A stretch of 64,000 bases of DNA from Theristus sp. LFF4_11 (GCA_030248135.1 JASANC010003089.1:1-64000), one strand, 5' to 3'; counted from the stretch's first letter, positions 22,201 through 34,143 are shown. Numbers and translations: made by a program. Notes: generated by a model from the sequence alone, not told the origin.

Positions 22201-23324
22201 TGTCGGTTCCGCCTAACGTCTGATCACCAGCGTCAGCCAGTGAAAAGAATCGTGGCGAGAGCAGCGTCACGGCCGCGGTGCGATTGGCGCGTTGCGCTTC
22301 GACGTTCAGCGCCTGCGCGAGATTCAGCAGCGCATTCAACAGCGTATTGTTCGTTGCGCCGGAGATGCCCGCGGTTTGTGTGAGATTCGTTTTGTGCAAC
22401 GGTTTCAGTCGCCGCACGTAACGCTGGTAGAGACGCCAACGGTGCGAGGCAGAGTGGTGCGGTTTCTCATGATTAGCTGCAGCATAATTATAATTAGAAG
22501 AGAATTCATGATGGAGAAATTGTTCGCACAATCGCCATCGCGGTTTTTTTTAATTTTCATGTTTTTGACATCGGACAGGTAAACAGTAGCACTCAACAAA
22601 AAGTAAAACCTCATTTTCACAGAGGGGAAAACAAAACCATCTGCATCTTACGTTTATCCTGACTGCCAGTCAGTCCGTCATAAACGCCAGCCAACAGCGA
22701 GATCAACGATTTCGGTGTTTTTAGTTGAAATGACTTTTCGGTTTTGAATGATGATTTTCGGGATTTTCGAGAGATCGGTGGCGTTGTTGCAAGCTGGTGT
22801 GCTTGTGGGAACGTACGAATCGGCTCCAGCGGCCTCAACAACGGACTGGTGGAAGGAACGGTTGATTTGAAGGAGCGCTTCAGGCGGCGGTGAAATGCTT
22901 GCAAATTCGGTTGATCAACCTCGGGGCGCTGTTTTTGTGACGCCAGGAAACGCATGAACGCTCGCTCATAGGCTGATCGTTTGCGATCGCCAACCGGCTC
23001 CCAGTGCCGGTGACCGGTCGTCGCTGTTGACGGCCAGTGTTGATCTGCACAATTGCAATCGATCTCAAGTAATTGTTACAATAATAATATTATTTTTCTT
23101 TTGTTGATGTCAAACTCTCGGAACAACGAGATTAGTCAAATCACAAACTAAAGCTTTCAAAAAAGCTGCTTGTTTGCACTGTTCCTTCCGTGCCTTTTAG
23201 CGACCGCACAAACTCATATGAACTCACCATCACCATCACGCCTCTCATGCTGTGCGTCTTCTTCAACGGTGATGTCATTTTCGGACGATCTGTCGTCACT
23301 GTTGCGTTTGCGACGAGTGTCCAT
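19250..23324 (-). CDS. MLT-10-like moulting-cycle protein, about 637 aa
   Basis: Exons: 23324-23228, 23044-22652, 22476-22010, 21644-21343, 20559-20330, 20020-19771, 19424-19250 (stop TAG 19252-19250). All junction phases agree; 638 codons including stop. The MLT-10 family is nematode-specific, secreted and needed for moulting (family knowledge). Seen here: an N-terminal region with AYERAFMRFLASQKQR, a helical middle (LLNLAQALNVEAQ, LLSPRFFSL, VLSPNLFGFH), a region around MRRVLHWIEEDFG and HGYTFSEDRQ, a His-rich linker (HSDSHEHGHGHF), and a C-terminal run of repeated (V/I)LSP and FSP motifs in exons 5-7, the family hallmark, ending in a His-rich tail. The proposed first exon starts MDTRRKRNSDD and has no signal peptide, so a further 5' exon is likely missing. 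Exon 3 has a weak donor (gttcag). Confidence 0.88.
19465..19540. mobile_element. Family A MITE, degenerate
   Basis: Left arm ggggcattcatgaagcag and a degraded right arm ending acttcataaacat, around acgcgtagctgtgttttc. It lies in the last intron of the MLT-10-like gene. Confidence 0.5.
20743..21200. repeat. G-rich inverted repeat in MLT-10-like intron 4
   Basis: Two blocks (20743-20880 and 21070-21200) share taccgtattacccccaat and its complement at the outer ends (20738 and 21180), ccccatgggggatta, and runs of ttattggtggggggg. The outer arms are inverted, so this may be a small DNA element of about 460 bp with G-rich subterminal repeats. The many G runs on one strand could form quadruplexes. 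Confidence 0.5.
21667..21753. mobile_element. Family A MITE hairpin
   Basis: Inverted arms ggggcattcatgaggcag and gtctcatgaatgcccc around gcgtagctgtgttaaaaca. It lies in intron 3 of the MLT-10-like gene. Confidence 0.7.
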
Positions 23325-24263
23325 GGCCGTGACGACGCATTGCGCTCGCTGCTGTACGCTCGCGACGCGCGAGAAACAGTGCACTAGTGTGCGGCCATCT
23401 CTGTCGACAGCAGAATAGCAGAATAGTTTTCATTTTCAACAAAAATGCGCAAATTAGGTCTGCAGGCGAACGATATTTAGTTTTTTGAGTAGCCAAGGAA
23501 CGTTAGTCGACTAATTGTTCTGGCCTGGGCTCCAGACGAAACTCCACAAACACCGGCAGGGCTATATCATCCCGAATGCATGCGGGCAAAACCGCAAACA
23601 ACCAGTGTGTACGTCCAGCACTCGCAGTGTGTCGATCTAAGCAAACACTGAATGATGCAATGCAACATTGCAGCCCATGTGGAAACATTTTGTTTCAGTG
23701 TGTACGGAATGGCCGAGTGACTAACTGCTGGGTATGCTGGTCTGAGACAAATCTCACCTTGATTAAGAAAACAAGGACTGCCTTATTATTCGACCGCCCT
23801 GGTATGCTTGTATTGTCTTTTCTTCAAGACCTGCAACTCAATGCGGTTGTGGACGTGAAACGAAACAAATTTCAATCTTTATGTGGTAATTCAGAATAGC
23901 CTAAGTGACCCGGCATTATTTATGGGTCAAAGGACTGGGATACCTTTGCCAATTTTGAATTCCCGCGTCGTGCATGATGAGACTGCTTACCCATCTATGC
24001 GCACATTGAGACGCGGGACCAACATAAAAGATGTTACCGTTGAGGTATCTCGGTTAGCAGGCGTCTACCAAGGCCGACAACCACGGCATGCAGGCCTTGT
24101 TCGAGCCAGCTGCGATGCAACGCAATCACGTCCGCTGTGGTGGCCGTGTCGGACAGACTCGCACAGTCAGCTTGCGAAACTGAAAGCAACTCGGCGAGTT
24201 TGTGGAGGCTTTTTTGAACATAGGGGAATTAAAAAACTCGTTCGTCCGTTTCTATTTTTGAAC
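23325..24263. other. 5' flank of the MLT-10-like gene, no gene recognised
   Basis: It may hold an unfound first exon of the MLT-10-like gene on the minus strand. A degenerate family C MITE of about 100 bp lies at 23701-23803 (tacggaatggccgag ... ctgccttattattcg). A 232-codon open frame at 23883-24581 has no recognised motif and runs into the MITE at 24264, so I do not call it a gene. Confidence 0.45.
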
Positions 24264-24485
24264 CTACAGTGTGTTTGTAAAAACATGTCATGTTTTTTCG
24301 CAGAATACAGAGCATGCGAATCTTTGAATTACAGCAAGAAACCGAATGTACCGAGTTTGGCTGAAATAAAAAAAACCGTTTGTGCGCTTTACCTGCTATC
24401 TTGCAACTCCGATTCTTCTTCGGTTCATTTGTTGCGGGCTCTGTATTTAACGAAAAAAGTGACAGGTTTAAACGAACTTGCTGTA
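24264..24485. mobile_element. Family D MITE
   Basis: Inverted ends: tacagtgtgtttgtaaaaac at the left and acaggtttaaacgaacttgctgta at the right, flanked by TA. Same family as 40856-41075, 43095-43240 and 47604-47815. Confidence 0.6.
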
Positions 24486-24639
24486 AAACAAAAAGATGGT
24501 CTTCGAAACTCATCGCTTCAAGGCGGTGTTCGATTGCTGCCGAATTTGAGTAGTTTTGGGAAATTTCAAGACTGTGTCTGATGGGGCCAGTATCATAAAA
24601 AAGACGATCTTAACTGAAAATAACAGCACAAACGTGCGA

Positions 24640-24890
24640 GTTGTTATTATTTTTTATTTATTTAAACGTGTCCGGACTAAATCACGTCATTTGCTTTAAA
24701 AACGCCCGTTTGGCAATGTGCAGGCACTAAAATTTCAGTTTGGTGTGACAGATTCGACATTCACCATTTGTTTACAGGAAGAAATCGGCTAAACGGAAAG
24801 TTTGGTTTGCTGTGAACGACAAGCGCATGTTTGGCGGCACATGACGTCATTTCAGTAGGACACGTTTGAAAAAGTATGTCATACAGTGTT
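24640..24890 (+). repeat. Direct repeat copy 1 (partner 25895-26125)
   Basis: It shares with 25895-26125, in the same orientation, the blocks aaacgtgtccggacta, aaaacgcccgtttg, aagaaatcggctaaacgg and gtgaacgacaagcgcatgtt. The second copy is the spacer of the fold-back element at 25556-26345. Confidence 0.7.
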
Positions 24891-24995
24891 TCGTTTCAAT
24901 TTGGTTGCAATTTCACGCCAAATAAAAATGTTCGAAGTGATTGGTGTCCGATGTTTTGTCCGTCGGGGTGTCTGCAGTGGTGTACCGAAACTTAA

Positions 24996-25094
24996 GTAGC
25001 ATTCATGAAGTGCTGCGTAGCTCTGCGGCGTTTTACAAACTGTAGTTTCGTTGCTCGCTGAGTGGTTTCTAATTAAACTTGATGAATGCGCCTT
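24996..25094. mobile_element. Family A MITE, degenerate
   Basis: Left arm tagcattcatgaagtgctgcgtagct, right arm ending gatgaatgcgcct. The interior is diverged. Confidence 0.45.
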
Positions 25095-25555
25095 TAAAGT
25101 GCATGCAGTTGCTCATCACAGCTGCGAGTAGCAAAACCATACTCGGCATAAATTTTAAGTGCAACCACTCCGGACGGACACCACAACGTCCAGGACACCG
25201 ACCGGACACCACTAAATATTTTTCATGCGAGCAATTGCAAGTATACACATACAGCAAGTGGCAAGTATGGCGACAATTGCCGTCGAACACGACAACACCC
25301 CATGGTGAACGCACATCTCGTTGGTGGAACCCAATTTTTTGGACACCCTAAAAACGCAGAATTTTGAAACAACAGAAATAAATGAAAAGTTGCAAGTTTT
25401 AGTTTGACTGCTAACTAAGTACAATGATGGATGAACTACTTTATTCGCTAAAAACTTTGAAACAACCTTCCAGCACAACAACAACACACACACGCGCATT
25501 GCGTGAAGTAGAAATACAGTATGATTTTTGTGTTTGTAAGACAGTAGCACATACA

Positions 25556-26345
25556 GCAAACCATGAGATCACAAATGGATTTTAAAACAATTATAATAAA
25601 TATATAATTGATTGTGTCGAGCCACAAAGTCGACAAAACAAACTTAAAGGAGTCTTGTGATGACACAAATCGAACAACTTTTGTGTCTAATCGTAAAAAT
25701 TAGGTTTTTTACAATCGAAATTTGTTTCAAAGCTTGCTCGCAAAAAAGAAGTATGCAATTTCTGAGGCGAAAAATGGTTCTTATCTTTTGCACGCAGTTT
25801 CAGCGACAATGAAGCATGCACTGCAAGTTTGCACATTGTTTCACACAGTCACCCACACGCAAACAATAATGCACATTTAGATGCACATGAGTATTGTGGA
25901 TTTATTCAAACGTGTCCGGACTAACGTGACGTCATTTTATTTCAAAACGCCCGTTTGTCAAAGTAAAATTTCAGTTTGGTGTGACTGATTCGACATTCAT
26001 CATTTGTTTACGGGAAGAAATCGGCTAAACGGAAAGTCTGGTTTGCTGTGAACGACAAGCGCATGTTTTGTGGCACATAACGTCATTTCAGCGGGACACG
26101 TTTAAAAAACTAGGCCATACCTATTTATGCAAACACACAAATCTTTTTCTGCGAGCAAGCTTTGAAACAAATTTCGATTGTAAAAACACCTAATTTTTAC
26201 GGTAAAAAACTAATTTTTACGATTACACACAATAGTTGCCGATTTGTGTCATCACTCCTTTAAGTTTGTTTTGTCGTCTTTGTGGCTCGACACAATCAAA
26301 TTTAAATTTATTATAATTGTTTTAATCCATTTGTGATCTCATGTG
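25556..26345. mobile_element. Fold-back element, about 790 bp
   Basis: About 200-bp inverted arms. The left arm (25556-25760) contains catgagatcacaaatgg, tgtgtcgagccacaaag and gaaatttgtttcaaagcttg; the right arm (26148-26345) contains the same blocks inverted and in reverse order. The spacer contains copy 2 of the 24640-24890 repeat. No coding capacity. Confidence 0.7.
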
Positions 26346-27284
26346 ATCTAAACTTTGTCTCCTGAACCACCTGAGAAACCGCCAACGGATTTTCAGTCTT
26401 ATTTGTGCGTGATTTTGAAAACTGTGTGTAATGCGATCATTATTACAGTCCAGAAAACCCCGGATAAAGTTTTATCGCAAAAACTGTGATAATTGTGCAA
26501 CATGCAAAAACTTTTGACATCAGACTTTGGTAATTCTGTGCCAGACGTCTTAAAATGTTGATTTGTGATCGTCCGAATCTGATAAAACGGGCGGGAGTGT
26601 CTGCAAGCGCCGTCTGGACGGGCGGCGCGGTGCAGTAAAACAAATTTTAGGCAGACATTTCTGCGCATTGTCAATCTCATCAAAAATTAACAGAACGCGT
26701 TTTTATGGGTCACGGTGGTGTGCGTGTTGATACGCAGAACTCCGGCTCGTTTCTTGCCCGTGTTGTTTCACACGCCAAACGTCTGTTTCTTCATAAATGT
26801 AACTGAAGATCCGTCATACGATCGTGGATGTTTTTTGCTTAAAACAAAGATGCTATTAATACACGTTTGCCGATCGAGACAGTTTTTAGTGATGCAGTTG
26901 TGGGCCGCCACTGAACTTGCAAGTTTACACGGCTTTCAGAACACGGCTTTCAAAAAAAAATAACAAAACCCCATCACAAAATTGATTCGCGAAAATGGCT
27001 TGTTGTTATCGCTATCGATTGGGATTCCGGAAGCCAAAAGGAACGGCTGACTAGCACTAAACATGTCAGTTTTTTTCAGGGTGCCAGGAGCGCGCGAAAT
27101 TTGAACGAAAGAAAAAAGACCAGAAAGAAACCCAATTGTTTGCAAAAGCTGACGTGTTTTTTTAACTAATTGATTCTTCGTGCTATTTTGTTCATTCTTT
27201 CTCCCTTGCACACACGATTGGAAATTATCTTTGCAATAACGTGTTTGTTACGCGGCGTTTGCTTGGTAAAAGTAAGAGCCATCT
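26346..27284. other. Gap with MITE fragment, no gene seen
   Basis: No gene recognised. Around 27060-27220 there is a half copy of family C (tcagggtgccaggagcgcgcg ... tctcccttgcacac) without its outer ends. Confidence 0.45.
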
Positions 27285-28720
27285 AATCCGCATGAAATCC
27301 CTTTTAAAATGCTCCAAATTTTGTATTGATATCTGGCCTGAAAATGTTATCTTGGCACGTCACAAAACTTTTTTGAAAAAACCACGAAAATGGCTCAAAA
27401 CGATGACAAATTGTTGAACAACAACTCTTCTAAACCAGTTTTTACGAGGACAGAATAGTAAAATTATCCAATTTTTACCCATTTTTTTGTTTTTAACAGT
27501 GTCATACTATGTGCTAAAAACCAATATTTTATCAACAAAAAAAATCAATTTTTTTGACAGTTTTGTTTGTAAGCATGTTATATTATGCGCTTCAAAGAAA
27601 AAATAAATACATATCATGAAAGCCCTTGCAAAATACTACATTTTTCATATTGCCATCTAGGTGTGAAAATGTGATCTTAGCAAGTTACAAGAGACTTTTT
27701 GAAGAAGCCACGAGCATGACTTAAAACGTAATAATTTTCGATTCGAAATAAAAAAATTTCCTCAAACTACTTTTTGCTCTTAAACAACTTTTCTAGACCA
27801 GTTTTTCACGGCGAATACGATCGTAAAAAAAGTTTTCTGGTCAAACAAAGTTTTGAAGCATAAAACGCTTAAACCAAGTTTTTAGCAAAAAAAATTCAAT
27901 TTTTTTGACAGTTTCGTTTGTAAGCATGTTATATTATGCGCTCCAAAGAAAAAATAAATACATCACATGAAAGCCCTTGCAAAATACTACATTTTTCATA
28001 TTGGCATCTGGGTGTGAAAATGTGATCTTAGCACGTTACAAGAGACTATTTGAAGAAGCCACGAGCATGACTCAAAACAATGATAATTTTGGATTTGAAA
28101 TAAAAAATTGCCCTCAAGCTACTTTTTGCTCTTAAACAACTTTTCTAGACCAGTTTTTTACGGCGAATGCGATGGTAAAAAAAGTTTTCTGGTCAAACAA
28201 AGTTTTAAAGCATAAAACGCTTAAAACCAAGTTTTTAGCAAAAAAAATTCAATTTTTTTGACAGTTTCGTTTGTAAGCATGTTATATTATGCGCTCCAAA
28301 GAAAAAATAAATACATCACATGAAATCCCTTGCAAAATACTACATTTTTCATATTGGCATCTGGGTGTGAAAATGTGATCTTAGCACGTTACAAGAGACT
28401 ATTTGAAGAAGCCACGAGCATGACTCAAAACAATGATAATTTTGGATTTGAAATAAAAAATTGCCCTCAAGCTACTTTTTGCTCTTAAACAACTTTTCTA
28501 GGCCAGTTTTTTACGGCGAATGCGATGGTAAAAAAAGTTTTCTGGTCAAACAAAGTTTTAAAACATAAAACGCAAAAAACCAAGTTTTTGGCAAAAATTT
28601 TTTTTAATTTTTTTTGACAATTTTGTTTGTAAGAATGTTATATTATGCGCTTCAAAAAAAATAAATACACCACGTGAAAGCCCTTGCAAAATACTACATT
28701 TTTCATATTAGCACTAATAT
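27285..28720 (+). repeat. Tandem array, 353-bp period, four or more units
   Basis: The landmark gtaagcatgttatattatgc recurs at 27569, 27920, 28273 and (gtaagaatg) 28629, giving spacings of 351, 353 and 356 bp. Each unit contains cttgcaaaatactacattt, tgtgaaaatgtgatctta, gaagaagccacgagcatg and ttctggtcaaacaaag. The two central units are closest; a diverged unit precedes 27569. Satellite-like, AT-rich, no ORF. Confidence 0.85.
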
Positions 28721-29032
28721 GCAACAACGCTTCTGTGTTGTGCTAGAAGGTCATATTTCGCGCGACGCAAAAAATGCATTTTTTTTCTCGACCTACCCTA
28801 CTTTTGAGCCCTGTAGCGCCACACCAGAAGGCTTTCTCGGCAAAATCGATGCGGATTTTTCTTAGTGGGATCTAGGGGTAGCTCCATATCAAATTTGAGC
28901 AAAATCTATTTTTCATCAGGGGACACTCATTACCAAAATGTTACACCTGGTTCCGGACGGTCTCTTAATAATTTAGAGTTTGAGGTTTGACTGTACGTAT
29001 GTATTATTGTCTTTATTTTATGTCTTGTCTAC

Positions 29033-29102
29033 AGCGGGGTTCGAACTTTCCACCTGCAAAACGGTAGACAGAAGTCCTACACCTGCGCTACAGACACGAC
29101 AT
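29033..29102 (-). repeat. tRNA-like sequence, probably a SINE head
   Basis: On the minus strand the segment begins gtctgtagcgcaggtgtagg (A-box like) and holds gttcgaacc (B-box), and the outer seven bases can pair with the last seven (gtctgta with tgtagac, two G-U). The T-arm does not fold properly and the anticodon arm is unclear, so a functional tRNA is unlikely. Confidence 0.35.
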
Positions 29103-30525
29103 TTTCCCTCTATGAAATGGACATTTTTTATAAAATACGTTTGTCCTGCTATAGAATACCGGATCCTTCTGAAATTGTACGTTGGCCGCAAGGTGATCGC
29201 AAAATCTGGTACGTGTTTACTCTACTTTTCCAAAGTAAGTCCAGACATCGGTGTTTTGAAGAACGGGCCCTCGCCCGCCACGCGGAAGATAGCAGCTGGT
29301 AAGTGGTGTCTTGGGGTAAGGGAAGGGGTGGGGGCAGGCCCGGCAGACAGGGATCAGGGGTGCAGACTTAGCCACGCAGTAAATAAAGAATTTTGAACAC
29401 GGTCAAATTTCGGTTATTATATACAGAGAAACAACTAAGAACGACTCATTATTCAAGTACACGTAACAAATTGGCTTGTTTTTACTGTTGATAATGCAAT
29501 TATTTTCTTTTATTGCTATTATTATTATTTGCGCACCAGTTCCGGAAACCGAAAGGTACCAAACTCCGGCGAAAACGGGCAATTCTACCCCGATCCCAAT
29601 TTACCCTCGGCTCGGGAGGGAGTAGACCAGTACATAGATGTTGTTGGTCACTTAAGTTTCTCCATTATGGACATTTTTTATGAAATAAAAATGAACGCCC
29701 TGTTATAGATTACCGGATCCTTCTGAAAGTGGTCTAGCTGAACTCAGCTCGACAAGATGCTTTGAACGAACCTGACTCACAAAAAAAAATAGTTTTTTTT
29801 AATTTAAAAGACTCTTTTTTCCTATCCTTCGGCTAGAAAATATGCATTCTGGGATTTTTCCTTTACCACCCCTCCTTAGTGGCTGGCAGTGTGCCAACTT
29901 AACTTATCGATTTTTGCAATACAGTGATATAGCGCCACAGCCGTTTCGCTCGTGTTTCACGAACATTTATATGAAAGCACATTTTTCAAAGCACTAATGT
30001 TTCTAAAATTGCATAAAAGATGGCATGTGTGAGCAACTTTTTTAACGCGTTTTTTCTCATTGCAGCCATGGCGCAGCGGTACTGCTGCCGCTTGGCAGGG
30101 CGGCGGCCTTTGGGGAACGGATCCCATCGTTGAAAAAATTATTTAAAAATTTGATTGTTTTGGGTCCTGCTTCGTATTTTTTTAGCAAACTGCGTTCTCA
30201 TGACCTATTCCTGACTTCATAATTGAGCGGGATAGCCGAGTAGAGAAGGCATAATTTTTCAGGATGCAAGGAGCGCGCGCAATTTGAATGAAAGAAAAAG
30301 TAGTTTCAGAAAGCCAATTATGTATCAAACTAATCGGTTTTTCTAATCTGCGACCAATTCCGCCTTGATGGAGAATACAAGAACTGCTTTATTTGCTCGG
30401 CCATACTGAAAGACGGAATTTGTGAGCAACTTCTTTAACCCGTTTTTCTCATTCTGGCCATGTCGCAGTGGTATCGTTTTTGATGCTTTCTGGTCAGCTA
30501 GCACAAAGTTGCGTCTGGTAGTTGG
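29100..30525 (+). repeat. 2.13-kb-spaced direct duplication, copy 1
   Basis: It shares long ordered blocks with 31215-32660 at a near-constant offset of about 2130 bp, for example tgcattctgggat (29843 and 31975) and gtgagcaacttct (30421 and 32551). It contains a tRNA-like block at 30063-30137. The first 600 bp are also related to 3541-3965 in NUP35 intron 3. Confidence 0.75.
30063..30137 (+). repeat. tRNA-like block in duplication copy 1
   Basis: atggcgcagcggtactgctg resembles an A-box and gggaacggatccc a B-box region. The equivalent block at 32196-32270 differs at several positions. Probably a tRNA-derived SINE part rather than a tRNA gene. Confidence 0.3.
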
Positions 30526-30576
30526 GGAGGGGCCCGTGACACCTACCACCAAAACCTGGGATCCCTTTTCCCGTAG

Positions 30577-30846
30577 GTACGGAATGGCCGAGTAAACATG
30601 GCAGCTTTTTTCAGGGTACAAGGAGCGCGCGAAATTTGAATGAAAGAAAAAACCGTTCTGAAACCAAATTGTGTGCCAAATTTGACGTGTTTTTTAAGAC
30701 CAATGAATTCTTCATGGTGTTCTGTTCATTTTTTGTGCTTTGCGCGCATGATTAGGAATTGTGTTGGTATTTTTGAAAAAGACAACTTCTAGTCTGCGAC
30801 TGATTCCGCCTTGATGGACTGCCTTATTCATTCGGCCATACTGTAC
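30577..30846. mobile_element. Family C MITE, complete copy (270 bp)
   Basis: TA-flanked inverted ends: tacggaatggccgagtaaac at the left and ttcggccatactgta at the right. Interior blocks match 15025-15291 in inverted order. It lies between the two copies of the 2.13-kb duplication. Confidence 0.75.
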
Positions 30847-31214
30847 CCGCACCGCACCCCGCTTCACGACTTGACACCCCTGCCAAAATGGCCATATAAT
30901 CATAGTTTGTTGTTCAACCACCATTTTTTATTTTTAAAAAATCACAATTTTTGGTTAAAAAAGATGTTTTTTCGCTGTCCATCTGCATATTTTAAGGAAA
31001 ATATGGCGTTATTTGTGTTTACAAACAACTATTTCAGCGATTTTTTTGGAATTTTTAGCGTTTTCATTTCAAACTTGCAATAAAAACTTCAGGGACGGGG
31101 GTTCCGGTACATCCCCTGGCGATAAACTGGAGGAGGGGGTTCAACTTATCCCTCACTCCGCAGGTACCTGAAAATGTGGTACCATTTCTGTTGCGTGTTT
31201 TTTTCTCTTCCTTT

Positions 31215-32660
31215 CCAAAATTCAGACGTAAGTGTTTTTTGAAGAGCGGGCCCTGGCCATGTGCCAGATATCAAAACTGGTAAAACTAAGTATCTTGGTG
31301 GAGAAGGGGTGGGGGCAAACGGAGGATGTGGACTTTGCCACCACAGTCAACAGGAATTTTGGAACAGAACCAAATTTTGGTTATTTTTTAAAGAGAAACT
31401 ACTAAGAACGACTCATTGTTCAATTACACGTCAAAAATTGTCCAGTTTTACTGGTGAATACGTATTTTTCTTTCCACAGTCCACCTGGAAAATACATGCA
31501 ACATGACATAATGACCAACCAATGAGCGCTGAGATTTGCTATGACCAACCGATCAGCTAGTTGCATAAATTAGCGAGATAGACTGTATGAAATGGACAAA
31601 ATTTTTGTAAAACACGATTTGCGCCCTGATAGTTTTACCGGAACCGGATCGATCTGAAAATGGCCTAGCTGAACTCAGCTCGACGAGACGCTTCGAACGA
31701 ACCTGACTTGCAGAAAAAGTTTAAATTTTTCAATGAAAAAGCCGGATTTTCCCCAACCCTTCTTGGGCTGGGCTACTTTGAATTGCCACACAATTTCGTT
31801 TCTGCGTCTTCAAACGCATTCAGTCGTACAACCTGAAAACCAACGAAATTTAAAAATGATATCTTGATTAGACGATCTCAGTGGTTGTGGTGTGGTTTGT
31901 GTGTTTTTTGCTCAGTTGTTTTTGGTTCTTCGCTTCAGTTCCCCACTTTCGCCAGTCATTTTTCTGTAGAAAACATGCATTCTGGGATTGTTTTCTCTAC
32001 CCACCCCTCCTTACGTTTAATGTATGCCAAATTAACTTATCGATTTCTGAAACACACTGGTATAGCGCCACAGCCGTTTTGCTCGTGTTTCACGCACATT
32101 TCTATTACGGCACTTTTTCATAGAAGTAATGTTTCTAAATCCGCATAAAAAAACGAATGTGCGCACAACTTTTCTAACGCGTTTTTTCTCGTTGCAGCAA
32201 TAGCGCAGCGGTATCGCTCTCGCTTAGGAGGGCGGGGGCCTTAGGGGAACGGATCCCATCGTTGCATGGAAACTTTTTTGTTTTTATTGTTTTCGGTCAA
32301 GCTTCGTGCTTGTCAGCAAGCTGCGTTCCTCTGACCTATTCCTGACTTCATAAATGAACGGAATAGCCGAGTAAACTTGGCATTTTTTTCAGGATGCAAA
32401 GAGCGCGCGGAATTTGAATAAAAGTAAAAATAGTTTCAGAAACACAATTGTGTATCAAACGAATCGGTTTTTCTAATCTGCGACCAATTCCGCCTTGATG
32501 GAGAATACAAGAACTGCCTTATTTGCTCGGCCATACTGAAAGACGGAATGTGTGAGCAACTTCTCAACACATTTTTCTCATTCTGGCCATATCGCAGTGG
32601 TATCGTTTTTTATGCTTTCTGGTCAGCTAGCACAAAGTTGCGCCTGGTATTATCTTTCAT
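31215..32660 (+). repeat. 2.13-kb-spaced direct duplication, copy 2
   Basis: Second copy of 29100-30525. It is interrupted near 31505-31590 by a family B-like block (gaccaaccaatgagc ... gatcagctagttgca) absent from copy 1. It includes a tRNA-like block at 32196-32270. Confidence 0.75.
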
Positions 32661-34143
32661 TTTGGTCCCGGTTCTCTATGCCTTTGCACACAGGGATAGG
32701 AAAAACGTTTCAAGAATCCGCGGGAATTCAAAATTGGGTTACGGTAGCTGACGAAAGACGTCGGATGACGTCATGCGTCTGGTTTGGTGTCCGGCTTTTC
32801 CCCAACGCGTGAAACTTTTGTGCACGCGGTCTTCCTGTAACGATAATAGTTGGGGAAGGGTTCCGTAAGAGTTGTTAAACAAAAATCGAATTTTTTTAAA
32901 GTGATAAAAACAAAAATGCCGATTTAAAAAAATCAAAAAAATTTGCTATAAATTTGCTCTGAAAACCTCAATTTTGGCACAATTTTTCAAAAGTTCAGCA
33001 AAAATTTTCTTTGATATTACCTCGTAAACCCGTCAGCAGTCGATTTTGGACCGTTTTACCGACTGATTTCAGGCTTTGACAACATCTGCGATAAAGTTTT
33101 TGAGCGTCCCAAAGGTTGGCTTACCATTTCCGATGCAGATAAGGTGACAATTCGCCTCGGAATCTGAATTCTGAGCGTCCGAGCTCAGACTGACGTCATC
33201 GTATCTAACGCGCGTGTGTGTGTCTCCTCGACTTATTGTGTTACGAAATAAATGAACAAAAACACCGCTGCGTTACGGGTTGGTTGGTTGAATTGAAAAA
33301 CAACGAAAAATCGTGGAGTGACGTGTCGTGAGTGTGCCGTGTTGTCGCTGTTTCAGACACGTGTCTCCTGATGACGATGCAGAAGAATGCAATGTCAAAA
33401 ACACGCCACATGCAGCGCGTCCACGTGTGCTTCCGAGCCTCACTTATCAGCTAACATTATTATTGATCGCCCGCTTGGCTTGCTGCCAGCGTACGTTTGA
33501 ATGTGTGTCGTCTGTGTGTATAGTCATTTTCAAACCACAAGAGCCTTAACACACAGACAGCTTATTCTCATTTCTGCTCTCGTTTCAAAGTTTTTGTTCC
33601 TGCTTTATGTGTTTTGGCTTTGGGTTTGTGGGAAAAAAACGTTGTTGACTGACGATAGTTCAAACTAATCATTTGAAAAACTCATTAGTTTTTTTGACAC
33701 AGATATTGTTCAAACTTTCAGAGCTCCAAGCAGAGCATATTCTTTGGCTTCGGTTTGAGCCCCACTGTGATGCACCAGACGCCGTATTTGTCAAAGCATG
33801 TGTTCAGTAATTTCTCAACACATGCTTACATTTGAAGCCCAATAATGTAAATGTGTATTGATCAAAATCTATAAATTTTGGATACCTAATCCACGTGGTC
33901 GTTGGTTGGCCACGATTTTCTCTCAGTGTTTTTTCTTTGTTTTGAGCGATCAAACTGAAGTGCAGTTTGGATTCATAGATGTTTGTTTATCAATAAAACG
34001 TTCAGCCGTGATCACTTTATTTTTGAACAAATGCGGCTCCCGAAAAGTTTGATCACTGAACAACAGCGAGTTGATCGACCATCATTTTCGAACGCCTTTC
34101 GGACTTCGGGCACCCCTTTCAGTTTGGTGGTTTGTCAATTTGT
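32661..34143. other. Gap, repeats only
   Basis: The stretch 32870-33200 is an inverted relative of 62390-62710 (shared blocks gaggtaatatc inverted, cagataaggtgacaattcg, tgccgattaaaaaa), that is, part of a hAT-like element. The rest, up to 34143, shows no gene, RNA or other recognised repeat. Confidence 0.5.

Noticed and set aside
23883..24581. A 232-codon plus-strand open frame between genes
   Set aside because: No recognisable motif, and its last third is a family D MITE. Probably chance.
29033..29102. A functional tRNA gene on the minus strand
   Set aside because: A 7-bp acceptor-like pairing and a gttcgaa B-box are present, but the T-stem and anticodon arm do not fold, so it is treated as SINE-like.
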